Assembly: GCA_903899985.1 (NCBI GenBank)
Contig: CAIULL010000030.1
Location: 1 to 64,000 of the forward strand
Direction of reading: 5' to 3'
Origin: an uncultured Schlesneria sp.
GTDB lineage: Bacteria > Planctomycetota > Planctomycetia > Planctomycetales > Planctomycetaceae
DNA: 64,000 bases
Made by a program: the position numbers and the translations under genes. How positions within the stretch are numbered: the first letter of the stretch is position 1; every line of letters begins with the position of its first letter. The notes under the pieces are model-generated. The model saw nothing but the letters and a program-made list of their open reading frames with translations, was not told where the DNA came from and did no database searches. Of the stretch, positions 17,660-26,104 are shown one piece after another.

Positions 17660-17985
17660 GATTCTGCCACCGCAACCCGCTTAACCGTCATAATCCACAT
17701 GATACGCAAATCCGGCACCCACGGATTCACCGGCAAAACAAACAACTTGGTCTGTGTTTGCCGATCTCATTGCGATTTATCCGCGATGTCCTGCATACCC
17801 GCTGGTCGATTCGATTCCGGGGCAATTCTGTTACGCGAAGCGACAAATTTTGTCATTGTGATCGCTATGCTCACGATCGTAGGATGAAATGGTCGGAAGT
17901 TCGGAATGGGTGTCTTGTGAGTGTGTCGTGTTTGACGCTCAACGGATTGAGTGGCGAAACGGTGCACAATACCGGAGTCTGCGAA

Positions 17986-20211
17986 ATGGCCCGAATGCGG
18001 AATGTGAGTCTTTTTCTTTGTGCGATCTCGGCCGCCATTCTGATGAATGGCGGTTCAGTCACTGCACAGCCCGCCGCGAAAAAGTCGGCCATCGAACGAT
18101 CTCCTCTACTGAAGGAACCGTCGACTCCTGAGGAAATGTTTGCAGCAGCATTACTGACGTTTGATCTGGCAAGACTAGATCTGGCAGCTCAATATCTGGA
18201 ACAGTTTGACGCGACCTCACCGGATGATTCACTGTTAATCAAGCTTCGTGATAAACATGGCACGGCTGAGTTCCTGAAGCTCGCCGCATCGCCCGAGTTG
18301 CAACCGCGGTCAAAAAGACTGCTGGAAAGCCTGAACAATGCAGCGCGAAAGCAAGCGGAGGATCCGGAATACGTCGACTCCCTGATCCAGCGTTTGACTG
18401 CAGGACCAACAGAACGAGAACTGGCAATTGCTGAATTAAAGAATGCCGGAGAACGCGTTGTTCCAGAGATGCTGAAACAAATGTCGAAGCCTGAAATGGC
18501 CGACCATCAGGATGCATTCGTCGTCGCGCTGTCGAGAATGGGCAAACAAGTTGTCCCCCCGTTGATCGGTGCACTCGATTCACCAGAACCGCGAAGCCGC
18601 GCCGCAGTCATGGACGTGCTGGGTTGGTTAGATGCCAGCGAAGCGATACCAAGTCTCTGGTCACCCGCATTTGATGAACAGCAGCCACCCGGAATTCGTG
18701 CCGCTGCACAACGGACCCTCGCAAAACTGGTCAACGGGTCATCCTTGCGCGGGACGCAGATCTCTTCCGTAACGGCATCCAATGAACTGAAGCGACTGTC
18801 AAAGCTTCTCTATCGCTCGCCGGAATTGTTGCCTGTCAACGATCAGGGTGCTGTCAATCTGTGGGCCTGGTCCGACAAGGACAAAACCGTCGTACAACGG
18901 TCGCTCACCCCCGAAGTTGCATCTCTGTTCTTGTCTACGCGATTCGCACGTCAGTCACTGGCACTCTCGCCGGAACAGCCAGAACCTCAACGACAATACC
19001 TCGCGTCACTATTGGGACTCGAAGTCTTGCGTCAAGGTTGGGACGCACCACGGGTGGCAACACCTGGCTCAGCCATGTACCTTGGCCTGACTGCTGGAGA
19101 AGAGACCATGGCTAAGGTCCTGGAAGAAGCCCTCGACGCGGGCCGAGCAACGACAGCAGTCGCCGCTTTGGAAGTCCTTTCCAGGATCGGAACACGAGAG
19201 CAGTTGATCTCATCCCCGGCGTTGAAGTCCCCTGTTGTCGCAGCCCTCAATTCATCTGATCCCCGTGTTCAATTCGCAGCCGCGACAACGATCTTGAAAT
19301 TAGATCCCACCAGGTCGTTTTCAGGCTCCAACCGTGTCGTCGGCATTCTGTCACGAGCCATTACGGATTCACAACAATCGCGAGCAATCGTGATCGATGC
19401 GGATAATCGGCGTGCCAGTTCCACAGCGGGTTATCTTGGAGATGGCGGTTTTCTTCCCTATGTCGCATCAACAGGTCGAGAAGGGTTCGAACAGGCCGCA
19501 TCGACAACCGGGGTCGAACTGATTGTCGTCCACGCCAATTGTCAGCGATGGGATTTGACGCAGACGTTGGCGAACCTTCGCGCCGATGCACGTACTGCTT
19601 CGATTCCGATTGTGGTCTACGGACAGGGCAAGATTCGCGGAGAACTGGCGCGCACAGTCGCCCGAAACGCTCCCGCGACTTTCGTTTCAGAGTCCGCAAC
19701 CTCGAGTGATTTTCTCGATCAATTACTTCCGTTCGTCAAAAGCGTGAAGACGCCGGCGCTTTCGGCACAGGAGCGAACCCTTCAAAAGAACGCTGCAGCC
19801 TATTGGTTGGCGACGATCGGGAACGGCAACCTTTCGAAGATCTTCGATATTTCGCAGGCAGAGAAGGAAATCGGAGCGGCCATCGAGGACCCGGAAATCG
19901 CGCAGAATGCGTTAATTGGGCTCGCTGGAATCGGGACCCCTACAGCTCAACGTCGTCTCGCCGACGTCGCACTGAACTCACAGATCGACGAGAATGTCAG
20001 AACGATCGCTGCAGATCAACTGTCGTATCATATTCAGCACTACGGCCTGATGCTGACGAATGACGAGGTGTTCGATCTCCATTCGGGGTGGAAGAACACC
20101 GATAACCCCGCCGTGAAATCATCGCTTGCCAGTGTCATCGGATCATTGCGTCCGAACGCGACGGTCATCAGCGAACGCCTTCGACAGTTTCCAACTCCAA
20201 CGTCGAAATGA
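17986..20211 (+). CDS. Secreted HEAT-repeat protein with pseudo-receiver domain
   Basis: A 741-residue protein with a signal peptide (VSLFLCAISAAILMNGGSVTAQ). Residues about 125-245 read as HEAT-like repeats (ELKNAGERVVPEMLKQM, PPLIGALDSPEPRSRAAVMDVLGWL), and helical repeats return at the C-terminus. Residues about 465-588 have the order of a response-regulator receiver: IVIDADNRRASS, then ELIVVHANCQRWDL where the phospho-acceptor Asp is replaced by His, then ASIPIVVYGQGK. So it is a non-phosphorylatable receiver-like fold, outside the cytoplasm. The track start 17758 lacks a signal; ATG 17986 has GGAG 8 nt upstream. Function unknown, likely scaffold or binding protein. Confidence 0.75.
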   Translation: MARMRNVSLFLCAISAAILMNGGSVTAQPAAKKSAIERSPLLKEPSTPEEMFAAALLTFDLARLDLAAQYLEQFDATSPDDSLLIKLRDKHGTAEFLKLAASPELQPRSKRLLESLNNAARKQAEDPEYVDSLIQRLTAGPTERELAIAELKNAGERVVPEMLKQMSKPEMADHQDAFVVALSRMGKQVVPPLIGALDSPEPRSRAAVMDVLGWLDASEAIPSLWSPAFDEQQPPGIRAAAQRTLAKLVNGSSLRGTQISSVTASNELKRLSKLLYRSPELLPVNDQGAVNLWAWSDKDKTVVQRSLTPEVASLFLSTRFARQSLALSPEQPEPQRQYLASLLGLEVLRQGWDAPRVATPGSAMYLGLTAGEETMAKVLEEALDAGRATTAVAALEVLSRIGTREQLISSPALKSPVVAALNSSDPRVQFAAATTILKLDPTRSFSGSNRVVGILSRAITDSQQSRAIVIDADNRRASSTAGYLGDGGFLPYVASTGREGFEQAASTTGVELIVVHANCQRWDLTQTLANLRADARTASIPIVVYGQGKIRGELARTVARNAPATFVSESATSSDFLDQLLPFVKSVKTPALSAQERTLQKNAAAYWLATIGNGNLSKIFDISQAEKEIGAAIEDPEIAQNALIGLAGIGTPTAQRRLADVALNSQIDENVRTIAADQLSYHIQHYGLMLTNDEVFDLHSGWKNTDNPAVKSSLASVIGSLRPNATVISERLRQFPTPTSK

Positions 20212-20652
20212 TCAGATTAAGAAAATCTTGAATTGACGTTGAGCATCTTCGCGACGGCATGAGAACACCTTTCGACCAGTCCAGGATCGCTTAGGTGATT
20301 CCGCGGCGCGTGAATTAGTCAGTCGTACCGGATTTGTGCCACTGCTTGACCGTACTCGGTCAAGCAGTGTTCCTGGTTGGCAGATCTAACATTAAAATCC
20401 GCTGCGTCAAACAGGCTCGTCGTGTCTCGACAGGCAAACGTGTCATTCGTCGGTTCGCTTACGGTCAGGTTCGACGCCTGAGGCGACAATGGATTCCTTG
20501 TCGCGAGGGGTTTATCAGCGGGGGCGATGATCCCGATGTTGACTTTGTCGAAAATAGAAGCTTTCCTTCTTGCGTAATTATCTGTGGCGAGTATTACTGA
20601 GTCCAAGTGTCTGTCGAAGCGTCCAGATCAACAATCCGAGGGAGATATTGCC
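20212..20652. other. Gene-free stretch with hairpin
   Basis: About 440 bp between the HEAT protein and the FAD protein. It holds the 13-bp hairpin listed separately and no supported ORF; the opposing ORFs in the track look like no family. Confidence 0.5.
20340..20369 (+). terminator. Terminator-like hairpin
   Basis: CACTGCTTGACCG pairs perfectly with CGGTCAAGCAGTG (13 bp) around a TACT loop, about 130 nt after the HEAT-protein stop. No long T-run follows. Confidence 0.55.
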
Positions 20653-22344
20653 TTGAGCCGCCGGACCTTTCTGAAGACCGCCGCCCTGCTGCCATTCACA
20701 TTCACTTCTGTACTGCGAGCTGATGGATCGCGGGCGAAGGAGTTGCGTGCAGAGATCGTAATCGTCGGCGGGGGCGTCGGAGGATGTGCCGCCGCTCTTG
20801 CTGCAGCACGGTCAGGCCGTCAGGTCATCCTGACAGAGGAAACCGACTGGATCGGAGGGCAACTCACCTCACAAGCGGTTCCTCCCGACGAGCATCCCTG
20901 GATTGAATCCTTTGGTGCCACGCGTCTTTATCGACGATTTCGCAAGGACGTTCGCGATTTCTATCGTCAGCATTATCCACTCACGCCAGAGGCCCGTGCT
21001 GTTGAAGAACTGAATCCGGGTAACGGGGCCGTATCACGCCTTTGCCACGAGCCACGCGTCGCACTCGCCGTGCTCACCGACCTTCTGGCTCCTCACATCA
21101 GCAGTCGACGGATCATCCTGCTGACTCGGCACAAGCTAATCGGTGCTGATGTCGAAGGGGATCGTTTGCGTTCCGTGCGAATGCAAGACATGGAGACGGG
21201 CCGTCACATCCAACTGACGGCAAACTATTTCCTTGATGCGACGGAGTTGGGTGACCTGCTTCCGGTGACAAAAACGGAATACGTCGTCGGTGCTGAATCG
21301 CAGAAGGAGACCGACGAGCCGCATGCCCCTGCTGAGGCCAGACCAGCGGATCAGCAAGCTTTCACGTACTGTTTTGCGATCGATTATCTCGACGGCGAGG
21401 ACCATACGATTGAGAAACCGACGGAGTACGACTTCTGGCAGAAATACGTCCCGGACCTGAAACCAGCCTGGCCCGGCCCGCTTCTCAGCTGGCAGATGTC
21501 CGATCCCGTGACGCTGAAAGAACGAAAGGTGGCCTTCGATCCGACGGGCGCGACGACAGAGGGGCTGAACCTGTGGCGTTATCGACGCATTGCCGATCGC
21601 AAGAACTTTAAACAAGGGGTCTATCCCGGTGACATCTGTCTCGTCAATTGGCCACAAAACGATTACTGGTTAGGGAATCTTGTTGACGTCAGTCCTGAGG
21701 AGACTGAGAAACATTTAAACCGAGCAAAACAACTGAGCCTGTCGCTGCTTTACTGGATGCAAACCGAAGCCCCCCGCTCAGATGGCAAGCAAGGCTGGAA
21801 GGGGCTGAGGCTGCGTGACGACATCGTCGGTACCTCAGACGGCCTGGCAAAGTACGCCTACATCCGCGAATCGCGTCGTATTAAGGCGGAGTTTACGGTG
21901 CTGGAGCAACATGTCGGCACGGAGGCTCGCATGACGGTCACCGGTCAAAAGCAGGAAGATGTGAAGGCAGAACGTTTCCCCGATTCGGTCGGGGTCGGCA
22001 GCTATCGGATTGACCTGCATCCTTCCACCGAGGGGACCAATTACATTGACGTGTCGTCGTTACCATTTCAGATTCCGCTCGGCGCTCTGATTCCCCAGCG
22101 AGTGGAGAACCTTCTCGCCTGCTGCAAGAACATCGGGGTGACGCACATCACCAACGGATGTTACCGCTTGCATCCGGTCGAATGGGGCATCGGCGAAGCC
22201 GCAGGCGCCCTCGCCGCATTCTGCCTGCAGCGTAAAGAGCCCCCCCGCCAAGTGAGGAAGGACAACAAATTACTCGCCGAGTTCCAGGAAACACTCCGAA
22301 AGGAGGGCGTCGAACTGGACTGGCCAAAGATCACTCCGCGATAG
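20653..22344 (+). CDS. Tat-exported FAD-dependent oxidoreductase
   Basis: A 563-residue flavoprotein of the FAD-dependent oxidoreductase (FAD_oxidored) family common in planctomycetes. With the start at TTG 20653 it opens MSRRTFLKTAALLPFTF, a textbook Tat signal. The dinucleotide-binding motif IVGGGVGGCAAALAAARSGRQVILTEE is at about residues 37-63, followed by DWIGGQLTSQAVPPDEH. The C-terminus carries NLLACCKNIGVTHITNGCYRLHPVEWGIGEAAG, the second FAD contact. The ORF track starts at GTG 20584, but a strong GAGGGAG ribosome site lies 8 nt before the TTG, and that start puts the Tat motif at the N-terminus. Substrate unknown, periplasmic. Confidence 0.85.
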   Translation: MSRRTFLKTAALLPFTFTSVLRADGSRAKELRAEIVIVGGGVGGCAAALAAARSGRQVILTEETDWIGGQLTSQAVPPDEHPWIESFGATRLYRRFRKDVRDFYRQHYPLTPEARAVEELNPGNGAVSRLCHEPRVALAVLTDLLAPHISSRRIILLTRHKLIGADVEGDRLRSVRMQDMETGRHIQLTANYFLDATELGDLLPVTKTEYVVGAESQKETDEPHAPAEARPADQQAFTYCFAIDYLDGEDHTIEKPTEYDFWQKYVPDLKPAWPGPLLSWQMSDPVTLKERKVAFDPTGATTEGLNLWRYRRIADRKNFKQGVYPGDICLVNWPQNDYWLGNLVDVSPEETEKHLNRAKQLSLSLLYWMQTEAPRSDGKQGWKGLRLRDDIVGTSDGLAKYAYIRESRRIKAEFTVLEQHVGTEARMTVTGQKQEDVKAERFPDSVGVGSYRIDLHPSTEGTNYIDVSSLPFQIPLGALIPQRVENLLACCKNIGVTHITNGCYRLHPVEWGIGEAAGALAAFCLQRKEPPRQVRKDNKLLAEFQETLRKEGVELDWPKITPR

Positions 22345-22355
22345 CCCGCAATATT

Positions 22356-22431
22356 CGTAAGCCCGACGCGCGAGCGAGGGGGGCCTGTCTTCAAAACAAT
22401 GAAGATTCCTCGCTCGCGCGTCGGGCTTACG
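22356..22431. terminator. Long hairpin repeat after FAD protein
   Basis: A 23-bp perfect inverted repeat (22356-22378 and 22409-22431, GTAAGCCCGACGCGCGAGCG type) with a 30-nt loop, 11 nt after the stop codon and followed by TTTT. It can serve as a terminator for both strands. From memory, similar sequences recur in planctomycete genomes, so it may also be an interspersed repeat. Confidence 0.65.
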
Positions 22432-22514
22432 TTTTGCGGTGCTTTTAGCGCCAATCCAAAATCCTAACGGGACGGCCCGATGTCAGTCCGGTGGCGTCGT
22501 TTCGATATCGGTAT

Positions 22515-22807
22515 TTTGCCCCGAATGGGACAGCAGAAACCAGCCCAGCGGAAAGCTCGTCATCGAGCGCCGCACTGGGTTACGGGCCACAATCGGAGGG
22601 GTTGCCTTGAAAGGGCAACGGAACCATGGAGTCGGCAATTGGACCTAAAACTCGAGACAAATTCGCCGCGTTTTAGATATTTGCGACCACAGAATCTTCC
22701 AGTGCCCTTACAGGGCACGCCGTATCGTCGTTGGCGTCTTACCCAGGGCGGCGCTCGAGGACGAGCTTGCCGCTGGGCTGATATCCGTCGGCCCATTCTG
22801 GGCGAAG
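22515..22807. repeat. Interspersed inverted-repeat element, copy 1
   Basis: The two ends are inverted copies of each other for about 65 bp with some differences: left CCAGCCCAGCGGAAAGCTCG... and right ...CGAGCTTGCCGCTGGGCTG. Between them are short hairpins, including TTGCC/GGCAA and TGCCCTTACAGGGCA. Copy 2 lies about 403 bp downstream as a direct repeat. The ORFs in the track (22439..22648, 22480..23013) run through the repeats and look like no protein. Confidence 0.7.
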
Positions 22808-22916
22808 AATGTTTCCATGTCGTCTGCGCGGGTCAATGTCGTGTGCGTCTATCGCGTTATCTCGAAACGAGAATACGGCGTGAACCATCGTTGTCAGGCC
22901 GCATCGTCCCACAGCA

Positions 22917-23214
22917 TTTTGCCCCGAATGGGGCAGTGGAAACCAGCCCAGCGGCAAGCTCGTCCCCGAGCGCCGCCCTGGGTCACGAGCCACAATCGAA
23001 CGGGTTGCCCTGACGGGGCAACGGAACCATTGATTCGACAATCGGACCTAATAAGTCGGAACAAATTCGCCGCGTTTTATGATATCGGCTTTCATTGAAA
23101 ATTCCCGCGCCCTTACAGGGCACGCCGTATCTTCGTTGCCGTCTTACCTAGGGCGGCGCTCGAGGACGCGATTGCCTCTGGGCTGATATCCGTCGGCCCA
23201 TTCTGGGCGAAGAA
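22917..23214. repeat. Interspersed inverted-repeat element, copy 2
   Basis: Second copy of the element at 22515-22807, in the same orientation, offset about 403-405 bp. The left arm has CCAGCCCAGCGGCAAGCTCG and the right arm the matching inverted sequence with small changes; the hairpin TTGCCCTGACGGGGCAA and the CCCTTACAGGG palindrome recur. The flank GGGCGAAGAATGTTTCCATG follows both copies. All four arms therefore carry one motif. Confidence 0.7.
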
Positions 23215-23343
23215 TGTTTCCATGTCTTCTACGCGGGGCAATGTCGTCTGCATACATCATGTTGACCGCAGACTAACGATTCGGCGGAGTCGGAGATTGA
23301 AATACCGGACGTTATTTCCAAGCCCGCCTCGTTAACAGGGAGG

Positions 23344-25650
23344 TCACGGCCTTTTGAGGACAGCGTGTACTGCACGGACGAGGTTGTCGAGAGAATACGG
23401 CTTTTGCAAGAATTCAACTCGGTCCTCTTCGACACCATGCCGAAGAACCGCGTCCGAGCTATAACCTGACATATACAAGACCTTCAGGTGCGGCTGCTGA
23501 CGGGTGAGAACTTCTGCCAGTTCCGGCCCGCTCATGTCGGGCATCACCACGTCGGTCACGAGCAGTGACGGCGGCACTTGACACTTTTCATAAAGTGCAA
23601 GCGCGTCGCTTCCGGATTCCGCCTCGACGACCTGAAACCCTTTCCTCCTCAGAGCACTGACGGCCAACTTCCTGACTGCAGGCTCGTCTTCGACCAACAT
23701 CACCAACTCGGTCGCTCGGTCCGGCAAGTCGGGGCCGACTTCGGACGGGCCCTCGTCGGACAGCTGTTGCTGTTTGGGGAAATAAACGTCGAACGTGGTC
23801 CCTCTTCCGACCTCACTCTTTACGCTGACAAACCCCCGGGCCTGTCCGACAATGCCGTGAACGGTTGCAAGCCCCAACCCTGTCCCTTTCCCGGTCGGTT
23901 TGGTTGTAAAGAACGGTTCGAAAATACGGTCAAGTATTTCAGGCGGCATCCCCTCCCCTGTGTCTGCCACCGAAAGTCGGACGTACGAACCCGGCGGGCA
24001 CAAAGCGGGACGCTTTGGGTGTGCCTCGCCCACATCCTCGGCGGAAGTGCTGATGGTGAGCCGCCCCCCTCGGGGCATCGCGTCCCGGGCGTTGACGATC
24101 AGATTCATCAGCACCTGTTCCATCTGTCTGCGGTCGGCTTCAATCGTGACGACCTCTCCCGTGAAGTCGGTGATGAGTCGCACATCTTCGCCGATCAGCC
24201 GGCCGAGCATCTTGCAGCTATCGCGGACAACAGCTGTGAGGTCAAACAATTCGGGCTTGACGAACTGCTGGCGGCTGAATGCCAGCAGTTGTCGCGTCAA
24301 GGACGCGCCACGATCGGCGGCGGCAAACACATCTTCGAGCAGTCCTCGATTCGGGGAGTCCGGTTCCAGATTGGACAGGACCAACTCGGTCGATCCACCG
24401 ATCACCGTCAAGAGATTATTGAAGTCGTGCGCCACCCCCCCTGCCAACAATCCGACGGCCTCCATCTTCAGCGACTGTCGCAGCCGCTCTTCAGCGACGC
24501 GCCGGGCAGTGACATCCCGTTTCGTCGAGATCACTTGATTGACAGATCCAGAGGTGCCCCGAACGGGTGTTAATAACGTCTCCAACCATAGCTGGTGGCC
24601 ATCGCGGTGCCGGCACCGGCATTCGAAGGTGACCACCTCATCCTTCAGGCAACGCGCCCAGGCGGCCCGAACGACAGGCAAATCTTCGGGTAGCACGATG
24701 TACCAAAGTCCAAGCATCTGTGATTCGACCGGGGTGTAGCCCGACAGGTGCTCGCAAGAAGGGCTGATATAGCGAATGGTCCCATCCGCATCTGCCAGCA
24801 CAACGACATCCCGCATCTGATCCGCCAGCAGGCGGTACACGGCTTCGCGTTCAACGAGAGCAATCTCAGCTCTCTTCCGTTCCGTGATGTCTTGATCGGT
24901 TCCTTCCATTCGGATCAGATTGCCGGCGGCATCCCGTTTGGCTTGAGCCTGGCTGTGGATCCACAACAGCCGCCCGTCCGGAGTCACAATGCGAAGATCG
25001 TCGGCGAACCCGTCTGCTCCAGCCAGCACGGCCTCGACCCGTCGGAGCGCGATTGGACGGTCATCCGAATGGACAAGCTTCAGAAACGTCTCAAAGCTTG
25101 CTGCGACAGACTCGCGATCAACTCCAAACAACACGAAGAGTGCGTCTGACCACCACACATGGCCTGTCACGGGCTCCCAGGCCCAACTCCCCAGCTTCGC
25201 GACGCGCTGGGCTTCTTTTAACTGTCGCTCGCTCAACTCAAGTGCAGCATTCGCGCGGAGTTCGGAAAGCTGGATCGCACGCTTGGCAAGTGCCTGTTCA
25301 ACAGCCGGGACCAAACGTCCTAACCGGTCCTTGAGAAGGTAGTCGGACGCCCCGAGTTTCATGATATTGGCGGCCGCCTCTTCGCCGATCGAGCCCGATA
25401 CGAGGATGAACGGGGTATTCGGCCATCGCTCCTGGAGCATGGCGATCGCAGTGAGACTGTTGAACTGGGGTAGATTCCAGTCACATAGGACAATGTCAGG
25501 TTCTGTTTCCAGTGCGACGACGAACTGTTGTTCGGTCTCGATGCGAGTCGAATCAAAAACAAGTCCGCCGCGCTGTAATTCACGTTCCAGGAGTTTGGCG
25601 TCACTCGGGTTGTCTTCGACAATCAGCAAGCGAAGGGGTGCGTCAGACAT
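23344..25650 (-). CDS. Hybrid sensor kinase, REC-PAS-PAS-HisKA-HATPase-REC
   Basis: A 768-residue cytoplasmic hybrid histidine kinase. REC1 (1-125) has [10 protein letters not shown] and the acceptor Asp in VLCDWNLP; two PAS domains with PAC tails follow (about 150-395); the dimerisation histidine is in [11 protein letters not shown] (about 408); ATPase motifs are [23 protein letters not shown] and [17 protein letters not shown]2 (645-768) has the acceptor Asp in LVTDVVMPD. The track start 25803 overlaps the response regulator, so [14 protein letters not shown] at 25650 is used, 7 nt after the regulator's stop. The N-terminal receiver suggests it receives phosphate from the kinase upstream. 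Confidence 0.93.
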   Translation of the reverse strand: MSDAPLRLLIVEDNPSDAKLLERELQRGGLVFDSTRIETEQQFVVALETEPDIVLCDWNLPQFNSLTAIAMLQERWPNTPFILVSGSIGEEAAANIMKLGASDYLLKDRLGRLVPAVEQALAKRAIQLSELRANAALELSERQLKEAQRVAKLGSWAWEPVTGHVWWSDALFVLFGVDRESVAASFETFLKLVHSDDRPIALRRVEAVLAGADGFADDLRIVTPDGRLLWIHSQAQAKRDAAGNLIRMEGTDQDITERKRAEIALVEREAVYRLLADQMRDVVVLADADGTIRYISPSCEHLSGYTPVESQMLGLWYIVLPEDLPVVRAAWARCLKDEVVTFECRCRHRDGHQLWLETLLTPVRGTSGSVNQVISTKRDVTARRVAEERLRQSLKMEAVGLLAGGVAHDFNNLLTVIGGSTELVLSNLEPDSPNRGLLEDVFAAADRGASLTRQLLAFSRQQFVKPELFDLTAVVRDSCKMLGRLIGEDVRLITDFTGEVVTIEADRRQMEQVLMNLIVNARDAMPRGGRLTISTSAEDVGEAHPKRPALCPPGSYVRLSVADTGEGMPPEILDRIFEPFFTTKPTGKGTGLGLATVHGIVGQARGFVSVKSEVGRGTTFDVYFPKQQQLSDEGPSEVGPDLPDRATELVMLVEDEPAVRKLAVSALRRKGFQVVEAESGSDALALYEKCQVPPSLLVTDVVMPDMSGPELAEVLTRQQPHLKVLYMSGYSSDAVLRHGVEEDRVEFLQKPYSLDNLVRAVHAVLKRP

Positions 25651-25657
25651 GAAACGT

Positions 25658-26104
25658 TCACTCGTTTGTGTAGGGGACTTTGTTGACCAGAAGCCAATAG
25701 AGCCCGAGCTGTCGGACCGCCTCAATGAACTGTTCGAAATCGACCGGCTTCTGGACGTAACTGTTGACGCCGAGTTGATAGCTTTCGACCATGTCTTTCT
25801 CATAATTCGAGGAGGTCATCACCACGACCGGAATCATCCGGGTCTGTGGGTCCGACTTGATCCTCTTCAGTACCTCGTGCCCGTCAATAATCGGCAGCTT
25901 GAGGTCGAGTAAGATCACCTTTGGCTGGACGCGGTCGGTTTTCTCTGCGTAGCGGCCTGTGCCGAACAGATATTCCAGTGCCTCCTCCCCGTCCCGCAGG
26001 ACTTGTACCTTGTTGGCCAGATTGTTCTTTTCGAACGCTCTTATTGCCAATTTCACATCACTCGGGTTGTCCTCCACCAGCAGGATCTCAATGATTTCCG
26101 TCAT
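25658..26104 (-). CDS. Single-domain response regulator (Rcp1-like)
   Basis: A 148-residue stand-alone receiver. Motifs: LLVEDNPSDVKLA at the N-terminus, the acceptor Asp in VILLDLKLPIIDG (about residue 65), the Thr in VVVMTSSN and the Lys in YVQKPVDFEQF. The long beta4-beta5 insertion and the NPSD/QKPVDF signatures resemble cyanobacterial Rcp1-type regulators that pair with phytochromes and ethylene-receptor kinases. Start: MTEIIEILLVEDN at 26104; the kinase upstream ends at 26088, an overlap of 17 nt, so translation is probably coupled. It can shuttle phosphate from the kinase to the hybrid kinase or directly to a target protein. Confidence 0.93.
   Translation of the reverse strand: MTEIIEILLVEDNPSDVKLAIRAFEKNNLANKVQVLRDGEEALEYLFGTGRYAEKTDRVQPKVILLDLKLPIIDGHEVLKRIKSDPQTRMIPVVVMTSSNYEKDMVESYQLGVNSYVQKPVDFEQFIEAVRQLGLYWLLVNKVPYTNE

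Noticed and set aside
22439-23013. ORFs 22439..22648 and 22480..23013
   Set aside because: They lie inside the inverted-repeat elements and have no protein-like pattern.
22515-23214. Repeats considered as a CRISPR array or transposase gene
   Set aside because: Only two long copies with inverted ends, no short regular repeats and no spacers; ORFs through the region resemble no transposase.
25650-25803. Upstream start of the hybrid kinase given in the ORF track
   Set aside because: The added 51 residues are Ser/Arg-rich and read from the overlapping regulator gene; the receiver begins at 25650.
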